A stretch of DNA of 64,000 bases from Ipomoea triloba (lineage: Eukaryota; Streptophyta; Magnoliopsida; Solanales; Convolvulaceae). This document shows positions 1 to 7,804 of this stretch, one piece after another. Below the pieces are notes generated by a model. It made no database searches. It worked only from the letters and a program-made list of their open reading frames with translations, and was not told the DNA's origin. The stretch spans positions 9,977,705-10,041,704 of the forward strand of contig NC_044925.1 of NCBI RefSeq assembly GCF_003576645.1. Direction: 5' to 3'. Every line of letters starts with the position of its first letter. The stretch's first letter is position 1. Both the position numbers and the translations under genes were made by a program.

Positions 1-278
1 TTTTAGATTTATGCTTTGGCCTGTGAGCCATTTGAGATTTCTTTATAAACTCTTGACTAGTGTTTGGATGTTGTGAGATTTGATTTGAGGACTATCGTTT
101 ATACAGTTCAGCTTTTATGGTTAGCCTGTGCATCTAGGTTGTGTTATCTTACCTAGATGTGGCATGACGCCCCTTAGGTTTTAAATTCGCTTCCGCTATG
201 TTTGGTTTGTTGGTTGAGATAGGCAGCTGTTATGCTAAGTTTTATCTATCTCAGCCTGTGTGAGGTTGGGGTGTCACA
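1..278 (+). mobile_element. 3' end of an LTR-type element, TGTAACCCC family (partial copy 4)
   Basis: This is the right-hand end of an element whose left part lies outside the window. It ends in GGTTGGGGTGTCACA, close to the GGGGTGTTACA end of the complete copies at 377-4118 and 37153-40563. It shares landmarks with their 3' parts: a 'TTTGGCCTGTGAGCCA' stretch, then 'TAGCCTGTGCATCTAG', then a 'TAGATGTGGC' stretch. Copia RNase H sequence resumes directly after it at 279. The predicted 5-bp target duplication would be TTGCT, but the left flank is not visible. It is more diverged than the other copies. Confidence 0.6.
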
Positions 279-376
279 TTGCTGTGCTCAGGTTTTATGG
301 ATGAAGCAACAACTACTGGATTACGGTGTTGAATGTAAAGAGGTTAAGATAATGTGTGACAACACAAGTGCCATAG
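279..376 (+). pseudogene. Ty1/copia RNase H fragment, left of a nested insertion
   Basis: The frame from 280 reads as the copia RNase H region with CAQVLWMKQQ and CDNTSAI, both typical of plant Ty1/copia pol C-termini. It is cut at 376 by the element at 377-4118 and continues in the same frame at 4124 once that element and one target duplicate are removed. On its left it is cut by another element ending at 278. It is therefore a broken piece of a copia polyprotein, not a functional gene. In the intact family this domain removes the RNA strand during reverse transcription. Confidence 0.8.
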
Positions 377-483
377 TGTAACCCCTCACCTATTCGAGTA
401 AAATTAAGGTTCGAAAAACATTTCTTTAGGCTATAACATTCATGAGATGATCTCCCGATGCCTCAAAAGAATTATTATAAGTA

Positions 484-615
484 AGGACAGTTAGTAATAA
501 GCTGCGATCGTACGTCCCGGTCACGAACCGTAAAAATTTTAGGAACTAGNAGGACAGTTAGTAATAAGCTGCGATCGTACGTCCCGGTCACGAACCGTAA
601 AAATTTTAGGAACTA
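484..615. repeat. 65-bp direct duplication around a single N
   Basis: Bases 484-548 and 551-615 are the same 65-bp sequence, separated only by two bases and the single N at 550. Sister copies at 17.8 kb and 37.3 kb carry this sequence once. An unmerged overlap between two contigs explains it better than a biological duplication. Confidence 0.85.
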
Positions 616-717
616 CTATTCGGACCCGTTTGTCCTAGGAAATGGATTTTTAGGCATCATACTATTATTCTGGAATTTCCTATTTAATTAGATTAGCCCA
701 TAGCAGCCAAAATTTAT

Positions 718-765
718 TTGCGATCGTACCTCGCGAAATTTCGCGGTGTACCGAACCTAGCCCAA
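718..765 (+). promoter_or_regulatory. Conserved palindromic block upstream of the element's TATA box
   Basis: A CGCGAAATTTCGCG palindrome (732-745) is followed by GTGTACCGAACCTAGCCC. Closely related blocks sit at the same relative place in the copy at 37153 (37440-37485) and the copy at 17781 (17982-18025). A second shared block, GCTGCGATCGTACGT followed by CCGGTCACGAACCGTAAAA, lies further upstream in all three. Sharing among otherwise diverged copies suggests a cis-acting role, but no factor can be named. Confidence 0.45.
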
Positions 766-947
766 ATTTTGAGTTCTAGACTGGAATAAATTTTTGGGTT
801 CGAGAATTATTTGAATTGAATTAGTTTCTACCAAGAATTCATCTGATTTAATCCCAATCAGTCTAAGCTAAGATATTTTAGATTATTTTATTCCATTTTA
901 TTTTGGATCTTATCCCCAAGAGTGGACTAGTCAACCAAGTGGGTAGA

Positions 948-955
948 TATTTAAG
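948..955 (+). promoter_or_regulatory. TATA-like box of LTR-type copy 1
   Basis: TATTTAAG lies about 505 bp from the element start once the 65-bp duplication is discounted. Copy 2 has TATAAAAG about 496 bp from its start. A pyrimidine-rich TCTTCATCATCTTCATC leader follows at about 1018. This is the layout of an LTR U3/R promoter. Confidence 0.5.
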
Positions 956-1260
956 CCAATTTTTTTCCATTTTTCTTGTGTTGGCCGAAAAATAAGAGAG
1001 AGGGAGAGAGAGTGGGATCTTCATCATCTTCATCAAGCTTCAAGACTCCATAGCTAGCAACTTCTTCACAACTCTCAAGTTATTCGGTAAAACTCCAATT
1101 TTATTCGGTAGATAGCTTTATTTTTCATCCTAGAACATGAATCTAAGTTAAGATTTCTTAAAATCATGTGTTATGTGGTTGATGGAATTCTAGGGTTTTA
1201 AGGTGAATTGGGGGAAAATCATCCACAAAGATCTCCTACAAAATTTGAAACCCGGTTGAG

Positions 1261-2939
1261 GTAAGGAATCCCTTTAATTGGTTGAGGTTGTTTGAAACTA
1301 GATAATTGTTAGTTGGTTGAAATATGATGAGTGCTAGGTGATTGTCAATGAGCTCAAAATATTTAATTTAAGTATACTAGGTATATTATAAATGGGTGTA
1401 ATGTATGTGTGTGTAAATGTAGTATAGTATATATGTATATATGTGTTTTATGCTTATATATATATATGAAACTGTATGGAAATATATGTATATATATATG
1501 TTCACGTATGGTGTGTGTGTGTAATTAAGCTATATATATATGTACATATAATATAGAATGTATGTACGTGTAGTATATATATACATAATTATAAGCATTG
1601 TGTACTTATATATAAACAATGCAGGCATGGGTAGTATATATATATAAATTATAAGTATTATGTACATATATAATAGTATGGATGTACGTGTAATATATAT
1701 ATATATTATAGCTATTATGTACCTATATATATATATAGTATGTACATACGGGTAGTATAGTATACACATATATATATAATTTATGTATGTGATTTGTGTG
1801 TATATATATATATATGAAAACCGTATATATATAAGTACATATATGGGTATGTATGTATTAATAAAATGTCACCTTTTGTGTATAGTATATGGTATGTACA
1901 ACCCACAATTATATATGTGGTTGGTAAGAAGAATAGATATATGTTATGTGTTATGTCTATGCTGAAGTTTGGAAATGTATATGTTATACGCATTGAGACT
2001 TATGTGATAAATGTGGAGTTGAAAGTGTAGAGTAGTTACACTTGAATTACTTTTGTGAAAGGATGTTAGTGGATCATCCAAATGTCTGGAAAAAGAAAGG
2101 GAGAATTTTTGAATCGGGTTAAAAGGAGAATTACCTTCCGAGTATTGGGATTGACCCAAGTACGTCTAAACTATTTTCAAAGCAAGAAAGGGAAAAGAAT
2201 AGAAAAATGTTTTCAAACCTTAGTTCTAGTAAAGTGGTGAAGGATCTTGTTAACCACGGAATAAAGATGAGCTTAAAGTGCCTATTCCGCATGGTAATTA
2301 TGTGTATGATCAATCATACTGTGGGCGAAGTCTATTCGCCGAGTACTATATCACCCGGAAGGAAAAGGTACTCCTACGGGGGAGTGCACACTTAAGTATA
2401 GTCACTCTATGTTCGGGTAGGTGTCGTTCTTATGAACCTAGTGAGGCTAGCTAGGAATCATTCCAACGCTCCTATAAGTCCAGGGGATCAGTATTAGACC
2501 GGGCGATGACCACTGAACCCGAGTTCAACGATCCAAGTGGTCAAAAGTGGAGAAAGACTCCAAAGGCCTCACACTTTCTATCTAGGACTAAGTGGAATTT
2601 TGAATATACGAATGTAGTTACGCTGTAGCTACGGGAAAGAAAGATGTGACAAGTTTTAAGTACCCAAAGGTTGTGGGTGATCTCTCTCTTTGAAAAGTGA
2701 AAAGTGATGAGAATTTCATTATGAGGGAAAGGTTTTTCTACTAAGAGTGATTACAAGCAAGATGGGTGATTTATGTTTTCTACTACTTACTAGTATACTT
2801 AATTGTTTATTAATATATTACTGGGTATGAAAATGATTACCAAATGACCTTGTCAAGAGGGAAAATGACATGAGACGTTATTGAATTTTGCTCATAGTGT
2901 ATGCAAGTTGCTCTTTATAACTGTTGCAGGTAGAATATT
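1261..2939 (+). other. Possible intron in the transcript of LTR-type copy 1
   Basis: A strong donor, GAG/GTAAGG, sits at 1260/1261 and an acceptor, CTGTTGCAG, at 2931-2939. An alternative acceptor, TTCTTATCAG, lies at 3056-3065 immediately before the ATG at 3066, with a CTAAC branch-point-like motif about 28 bases upstream. Copy 2 has the matching motifs before its ATG. The span is non-coding and carries the AT-rich tract. This is inferred from motifs only. Confidence 0.3.
1380..1970. repeat. AT-rich (TA)n/(TG)n microsatellite tract
   Basis: Interrupted TATATA, TGTATG and GTGTGT runs fill the tract. Copy 2 has a matching tract at about 38300-38660, so it was inherited with the element. Short frames read through it are low-complexity Tyr/Ile strings and are not genes. 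Confidence 0.85.
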
Positions 2940-3065
2940 TGTCGATGAGTAAGGTATAGGGTTTTCTATGTAACAATTTTTACAAAACCTTTATTTAGTT
3001 TGAATAACCCATGGATATCCTTACTTAGCCGTCGCGCTAACTACACTTCACTGTGTTCTTATCAG

Positions 3066-3503
3066 ATGCCGTCTAGTGTCAGTTCTTGCAGCCCGGTGAA
3101 CTCCGAAAGTTCACCGGAGTATGTGTGTCAGGGCATGGATTATGATGATTACATACAGATGATGGAGGGAGAAGACCCCTACGCACCTGGTTATGCTCCC
3201 GAGGCTCCCACGAACCCAGATACTCCCATGGCTCCGTCGGCCCCTTTTGTCTCTTGCCCGGTTATGGACGAGGTCCAGGCTGCTTACGGCTTTTACCCCA
3301 TAGAGCCGTTAGATGGTAGCGATCCCCTGGAGTTCATTGTGCACTACCCCTACCCTTGGGACCCTAGCCCTCGGGATGTTTGGGAGGAGTGGTCGATGGT
3401 CATAACCACTTCTCGGTTTTTGGACCATATTACCTGGTATGAGGGGGAGTGGCACCTGGTCTGGGGAGAGTTCACTGGCCCCGTGTATCGCAGGCTTGAC
3501 TAG
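3066..3503 (+). CDS. Conserved hypothetical protein encoded inside LTR-type copy 1
   Basis: This is a 145-codon frame starting at ATG 3066, where an acceptor-like TTATCAG abuts the ATG; it ends TAG at 3501-3503. The N-terminal half is rich in Ser, Pro, Asp and Tyr (SPVN, YAPGYAPEAPTNP). The C-terminal about 75 residues are compact and Trp-rich, with YPIE, GSDPLEFIVHYP, EEWSM, RFLDHI and EGEWHLVWG. I do not recognise a family. The frame at 39725-40180 aligns over its length and is 50/75 identical at the C-terminus. In the RFLDHI stretch all six codons differ synonymously, which argues for past selection on the protein. No signal peptide or membrane segment is evident. The frame also stays open about 66 bases upstream, with similar residues in both copies, so a longer N-terminus or an extra coding exon is possible. 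Confidence 0.55.
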   Translation: MPSSVSSCSPVNSESSPEYVCQGMDYDDYIQMMEGEDPYAPGYAPEAPTNPDTPMAPSAPFVSCPVMDEVQAAYGFYPIEPLDGSDPLEFIVHYPYPWDPSPRDVWEEWSMVITTSRFLDHITWYEGEWHLVWGEFTGPVYRRLD

Positions 3504-3768
3504 ACGTTAGATCTTTGGGAGTCTTTGGGAAATGTTTTTGGTGTACATATATTTTTTTGTAGCCTCGGTGATGGCTAGGTATGACCAGTTGCGTCTAGGT
3601 GGAACCTTGTTGGTATTTTGGCCCGTGGGTCAATCTTATGTATGTATTTTTGCACCATTATATACTTTGCTTAATGAAGCTTCACCAGTTGCTATGTATG
3701 AAAGTGTTAAGTACCTGTTGAGTGATTATTGTGATGAGAATAGTTCCTTTAGCCTGTGCACCTAGAGN

Positions 3769-4028
3769 GAAAGTCACTTAAATGCATCTAAAAAGATCCT
3801 TAGATATCTCAAAGGTACGCAAAGTGTTGGACTTTGGTATTCGAGAGGTGGATCTTTCGAACTTATGGGTTATTCAGATGCGGACTTTGCCGGTTGTAAA
3901 ATAGATCGAAAGAGCACATCAGGGACATGTCAGTTTCTAGGTGGAAGACTTGTCTCATGGTTTAGCAAGAAACAGCATTCGATAGCTACAAGCACCGCTG
4001 AGGCAGAATATGTAGCAGCTGGAAGTAG
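3769..4028 (+). pseudogene. Displaced Ty1/copia RNase H segment inside LTR-type copy 1
   Basis: After the single N at 3768 comes copia RNase H coding sequence with GYSDADFAGC, RKSTSGTCQFLGG, SWFSKKQ and AEAEYVAAGS. This is the part of the domain that should lie immediately left of position 279, since ...AAGS joins in frame to CCAQVLW. At 4029 it passes without an N into the 3' tail of the LTR-type element across a shared TGGAAGT, so the junction is either a chimeric contig or a recombination at microhomology. Confidence 0.75.
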
Positions 4029-4118
4029 AGTGAGGTTTATCGCGGAATGATAGAACTCTCTCTCTAGGTGTGGCGGTAATGCCTCGGATGTACGGGAAGG
4101 TAGGTCCGGGGTGTTACA

Positions 4119-4329
4119 CATAGCTATCACTCAGAATCCAGTGTTACATTCAAGAACAAAACACATTGATATCAAGTATCACTTCATCCGAGACCATGTT
4201 GAGAAAAAGGATATAACTTTGGAATACGTTGCAACGGAGGAGCAACTAGCAGATATTTTCACAAAAGCGTTATGTGAAAATAGATTTTCTCAACTAAGGT
4301 TAGAATTGGGAATGATAGAATTGGGATGA
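4119..4329 (+). pseudogene. Ty1/copia RNase H C-terminus and end of pol
   Basis: This continues the frame cut at 376. It contains QNPVLHSRTKHIDIKYHF, EYVATEEQLADIFTKAL and a TGA stop at 4327-4329, the usual end of a plant Ty1/copia polyprotein. The first five bases (CATAG) are the target duplicate of the element inserted at 377. What follows (spacer, env-like frame, polypurine tract, LTR) fits one copia element of Sirevirus type. Confidence 0.85.
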
Positions 4330-4482
4330 GTGATCAAATCTTATCTTCTTGTATTTAGTGCCATGAACTGTTTCGCATGTGAGGGGCGGTTTCATCAACT
4401 TTATGGCAGCTTTGGAGTTACGCAGCATTGAATGGTCATTCATATGGCATCCCGTGACTCAACAGTGGTAACCTTTTTGGGC

Positions 4483-4490
4483 TATAAATA
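4483..4490 (+). promoter_or_regulatory. TATA-like box
   Basis: TATAAATA occurs 39 bp before the ATG at 4529 in GGGCTATAAATAGAAGGG. It is a good match to a plant TATA box, but nothing independent shows it is used. Confidence 0.35.
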
Positions 4491-4528
4491 GAAGGGTTTT
4501 CTCATCAGTTTATGTCATCGACTTCTTC

Positions 4529-4900
4529 ATGGAGAAGAAGAAAGGAAAAGACGATGTACCGTTCTGGTATAGAGGGAGAAAATCAGCAACGAAGTCCAAA
4601 GACTTTCAAGGAGAGAACTATCCAGAATCAACGAAGGGTGAACAGATTGCGGAGCTTCCTGATAATCCAAGCAAGCATCCTATTCCCATCCAAGGTGAAT
4701 GGATCCCCAAATGCGAGAAGATCCACAACGATGGGATACTGGAGTCAGGAGAAGAGTCTTGCACAAATGGGACTCCTACCGCTGCACATTCTAGAAAAGG
4801 ACCTCCCTCAACCAAATGGAGAACCAAGGGAAAGGGAGATGAAGCCTGTGAGGAAGGCAGCAGCGGAGAGAAGAATAAGAAGGAGAGTAGCCACCGCTAG
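4529..4900 (+). CDS. Small unrecognised frame (123 codons), doubtful
   Basis: The frame reads as a very hydrophilic Lys/Glu/Ser-rich product starting MEKKKGKDD. It contains PNPxK-type and IPIQGEWIPK stretches and ends SSHR. No domain or membrane segment is seen, and an overlapping second frame covers the same bases. A TATA-like box lies just upstream and copia pol ends 200 bp before it. It may be a remnant of coding sequence between pol and env, or chance. Confidence 0.2.
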   Translation: MEKKKGKDDVPFWYRGRKSATKSKDFQGENYPESTKGEQIAELPDNPSKHPIPIQGEWIPKCEKIHNDGILESGEESCTNGTPTAAHSRKGPPSTKWRTKGKGDEACEEGSSGEKNKKESSHR

Positions 4901-5236
4901 TTCTGTTATTAGGAGAAATAGGACTTTAGATGGCTAGTTCCTGCTCTAACGATAGATACCTATTAGGCTGCCCAAGGCCAAACAAAAGTTTCTATGGAAT
5001 CTAATAGGATATTGATTCATATGTAATGCTTTCAAAAATCACTAAATGAACTTAAGGAAATGTTCCAAGTAATATCTTCTTTTGAAGAATCAATCTTGTC
5101 TCCGTATCGCAATCTGTGTTCGAAAGGTAGTTCGAGAGGTACATGTTCAGTTTGCCTATTTGTGTTATGTCTTGAAGAAGGGTAGTTCGAGAGATCACTT
5201 CAAAAGATATCAAACTGACTATCTACGTATCTCTAA

Positions 5237-5360
5237 ATGGAGGAATAAGGAGGGTTAGGGATCAATCACTCAGGGGGAAGATCCTTAACCACAGGAATGC
5301 TCAGATGGAGGAATAAGGAGGTTTAGGGATCAATCACTCAGGGGGAAGATCCTTAAACTC
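5237..5360. repeat. Direct repeat, period 68 bp
   Basis: A stretch containing GGAGGAATAAGGAGG, TTAGGGATCAATCACTC and AGGGGGAAGATCCTTAA occurs twice, starting at 5237 and 5305, with small differences. It lies in the non-coding spacer of the copia element and contains a purine-rich run. Confidence 0.7.
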
Positions 5361-5681
5361 ATGAGGAAGATCATTCACCTTCGAAAGGTGAATTTGATAA
5401 GCTCAACGGATATATGAGGTGGAACGGCTATCTTTGGACANGGTTTTCCGCTCTTAAAGGCATTATCTTGATAAGTGGGAGCATGCTTATATAAATATCA
5501 TCTCTTTATATCCCACTATCCAAAACCGTATTATATTTTACCAAAATACCCTTACCATATCTTACATACATAACCGTTATAAAGGGTATTTCTGACCTTT
5601 AAATTCTTTTAAATTAACCGGGATCCCTTTTTCGGGTCAAGCTCCCAACCCTACCCATACATCCAACCCGAATCCACATGG

Positions 5682-5689
5682 TATAAAAG
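5682..5689 (+). promoter_or_regulatory. TATA box upstream of the env-like frame
   Basis: TATAAAAG lies 113 bp before the ATG at 5795. The interval is a stop-rich, CA/CT-rich leader and the start context is AACAATGGC, an excellent plant initiation context. This suggests the env-like frame could have its own transcript rather than relying only on the LTR. Confidence 0.45.
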
Positions 5690-5794
5690 CCAAATTCTTC
5701 TTCCTTACCCGGATTCAAGCTCAAACCGAATATCCGAAACCCCCAAATCCTAAACACTGTACACATTCCCTCCAAAACCTCAAATCTGTCAACA

Positions 5795-7804
5795 ATGGCG
5801 TCCGAATCGTCCACATCAACCTCATCTTCCGACGCATATCAGAGGGAGTTGCAACACGTTCGCACTCAGATCAAACAAGTCAAGGCGGGGAGTATCCTTG
5901 ACAAAAACGGCTTCATCACCCACTCGTCAAATCCAAAGATGGCGGAGAAAGTCCTGAAGAAGTTTGAGAAGGCAGGACTAATGAAATACATGACGCACGA
6001 CTACCAGACCATTCATGAACTCGACTTCACTGAATGGTTCGCGAATGCCAAGGTCACGAAGGGCAAAATAGAGAGTCGGTTCAATGAGATTGATATCACG
6101 ACCTCTGTTGGTGACCTCAGAGCGGCATTCGACTTCGCGACATCGGAGGAAGCAGTCCAGCATCTCTCGGATTACAACCTGGACAAGCAAGATTTTTGGA
6201 ATAAAATCCGACTAGAGACTGCACCGCCCAGAGCATCCTCTGCCCTCCGCAAGTTCCACCTAAAGGAGAGGTTTGCTCTTGCTGCCGACCTTATAATGAA
6301 ATTCGTGCTCGGCAAAGTGTCTGGAACTGACGAAATCAATCTGGACATCCTCAAAATCCTCCACGCCATCTGGAACAACAACAAAATGGACTGGGCACAT
6401 ATCATCTTAAATTTTCTTCAACAGCAGGTGCAAAGCTCAGTCTCCAACACCAACCTGACGATCAGTAAAAAGGTTAGTTTCGGTTTTGTTGTTCAATATC
6501 TTATAAGTTTGAAGGGCTTAGAACTGAGGGAAGGGCGAGAGATTCATCGGAATACCTATATGGGTAGGACGAAATCTCAAGCTCCAAAGGCTAAAGGTGT
6601 TAAGGGTGCACCTTCTCCCTCGAAGCCTAAGGGAAGGGGCAAAAGGAAAGCCCCAGCCAAGGAGAAGGAATCTGATGATGAGCCTCTGGATACCCTGGTC
6701 AAGAGGGTTGCCTTGACAAAAAGGACTAAGAAAGCCAAAATCATCGCCATCACTCAGATTCGAGAGGTAACACCCTCAGCTATCCAAGTACCATTCGAAG
6801 ACATGGCACAAGCCCAGGGGGAACCTCAGGCTACACTGGCCACTGAGGTTGAGAGAGTGCCCCCTACCAGGTCTCTGTCAGGAGCTTTATCTGTAAGTCT
6901 ACATGCTGATGATGATGCTGAGGGTGCTGATGAGTCTGTTGTCGAGCCTCGAGAGGAGGTTCGAGAGATTGCATGTACTGGGATCAGTGATCCAGTACAG
7001 ACAGAAGTTGAGGAACCACGAGAGGTGGCTCGAGAGGTAACAGTGGAAGCTGCATCGGCAACAGAAATCCTGTCTGCTAACTCTAATGAGCTGAATGCTG
7101 AAATCACTTCTCAGTTGGATCAAAGTACTGAAAATATGTCTAGCCTGAATGACTTCTCCAGAGTACTTCGATGGATCAACTGGAGAACAGGTCCGATTGA
7201 TCAACTGATTTCGAGAGCAGCAGATATGGTGGCTGAGGAGGACTTTGCCTTAAATTGGTTAAACCTCACTGCAATCCCAGCCAATGAACTTCTGAATCTT
7301 GCCCATGAGATGCACGTAACCAGGAGAAATCTTGGTCGATCTGACAAGGGAAAGGGCATAGCTGTTGATGCGCAAGAAGCTGAAGACGAGCCTGTAGTGG
7401 ATCCTGAATTAGAAGCTCATTTTCAAGAAGATATCAGGCTCGCCACTGCATTATCCTTGGGACATCACGTAGAGGATACGAGAGGTCCAGGAGAGACCTC
7501 TGGGATTGCTCGAGATGATTCTGGGAATCCAATACCAACAGCCGCAATCCCCTTGTCCCAATTAAATTTCTCTGCTCTGGACGAACAGGTAGCAGCTTCG
7601 AGAAGTGAATCCGAGACCTCTAAAGCACTTGAGGTGGCACCCAGCTCAGTCATACTGCTGCCAGCTCCTGAGTCCACACCCTCAAACAACACCGATGAAG
7701 CACAGACAGTTCGAGAGGGTGAAATACCGTTGCTCCAACTCCAGGTTTTCCCATCGATACGGAAAGAGAAAGGTGGAGTGCACCAGCTGCTCCTGAAACC
7801 ATAG
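5795..7804 (+). CDS. Env-like/extra ORF of a Sirevirus-like copia element, part 1
   Basis: This 669-codon frame lies downstream of copia pol and upstream of a polypurine tract and LTR, the position of the env-like gene in Sireviruses. Residues about 1-240 look globular (SILDKNGFITHS, LDFTEWFANAKV, ERFALAADLIMKFVLGK) and resemble proteins I associate with retrotransposons in Lamiales. Residues 255-310 are Lys/Pro-rich and may be nuclear-targeting (KPKGRGKRKAPAKEKE). The remainder is acidic and low complexity with repeated REV/RE motifs from TTCGAGAG repeats. I see no signal peptide or transmembrane helix, so an envelope function is by position only. The frame ends with TAG at 7802-7804, but coding continues in another frame, so a frameshift between about 7700 and 7800 has split one gene. 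Confidence 0.65.
   Translation: MASESSTSTSSSDAYQRELQHVRTQIKQVKAGSILDKNGFITHSSNPKMAEKVLKKFEKAGLMKYMTHDYQTIHELDFTEWFANAKVTKGKIESRFNEIDITTSVGDLRAAFDFATSEEAVQHLSDYNLDKQDFWNKIRLETAPPRASSALRKFHLKERFALAADLIMKFVLGKVSGTDEINLDILKILHAIWNNNKMDWAHIILNFLQQQVQSSVSNTNLTISKKVSFGFVVQYLISLKGLELREGREIHRNTYMGRTKSQAPKAKGVKGAPSPSKPKGRGKRKAPAKEKESDDEPLDTLVKRVALTKRTKKAKIIAITQIREVTPSAIQVPFEDMAQAQGEPQATLATEVERVPPTRSLSGALSVSLHADDDAEGADESVVEPREEVREIACTGISDPVQTEVEEPREVAREVTVEAASATEILSANSNELNAEITSQLDQSTENMSSLNDFSRVLRWINWRTGPIDQLISRAADMVAEEDFALNWLNLTAIPANELLNLAHEMHVTRRNLGRSDKGKGIAVDAQEAEDEPVVDPELEAHFQEDIRLATALSLGHHVEDTRGPGETSGIARDDSGNPIPTAAIPLSQLNFSALDEQVAASRSESETSKALEVAPSSVILLPAPESTPSNNTDEAQTVREGEIPLLQLQVFPSIRKEKGGVHQLLLKP

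Larger units (their letters stand above)
377..4118 (+). mobile_element. LTR-type element (probable solo LTR) with internal ORF, copy 1
   Basis: It begins TGTAACCCCTC and ends CCGGGGTGTTACA, so it has TG...CA ends with short inverted similarity. It is flanked by a perfect 5-bp target duplication CATAG (372-376 and 4119-4123), the mark of retroviral-type integration. No gag, protease, RT or integrase is present. Instead there is a conserved upstream block, a TATA box (948), a GT-AG intron-like stretch with a (TA)n-rich tract, and a 145-codon frame (3066-3503). The copy is lengthened by a 65-bp duplication at the N at 550 and by about 260 bp of copia sequence after the N at 3768. A solo LTR is the simplest reading. 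A non-autonomous element without direct end repeats is the alternative. Confidence 0.75.
4330..5794. other. Spacer between copia pol and the env-like frame
   Basis: No convincing protein domain is visible. It contains a TATA motif at 4483, a weak frame at 4529-4900, a 68-bp-period duplication at 5237-5360, two TTCGAGAG motifs (5131 and 5186), a single N at 5441 that may mark a contig join, and a gene-like TATA box at 5682. The last 200 bases are pyrimidine/CCAAA-rich, like a plant 5' leader. Confidence 0.5.

Noticed and set aside
1530..1993. Tyr/Ile-rich short frames in the (TA)n tract
   Set aside because: They are low-complexity translations of a microsatellite.
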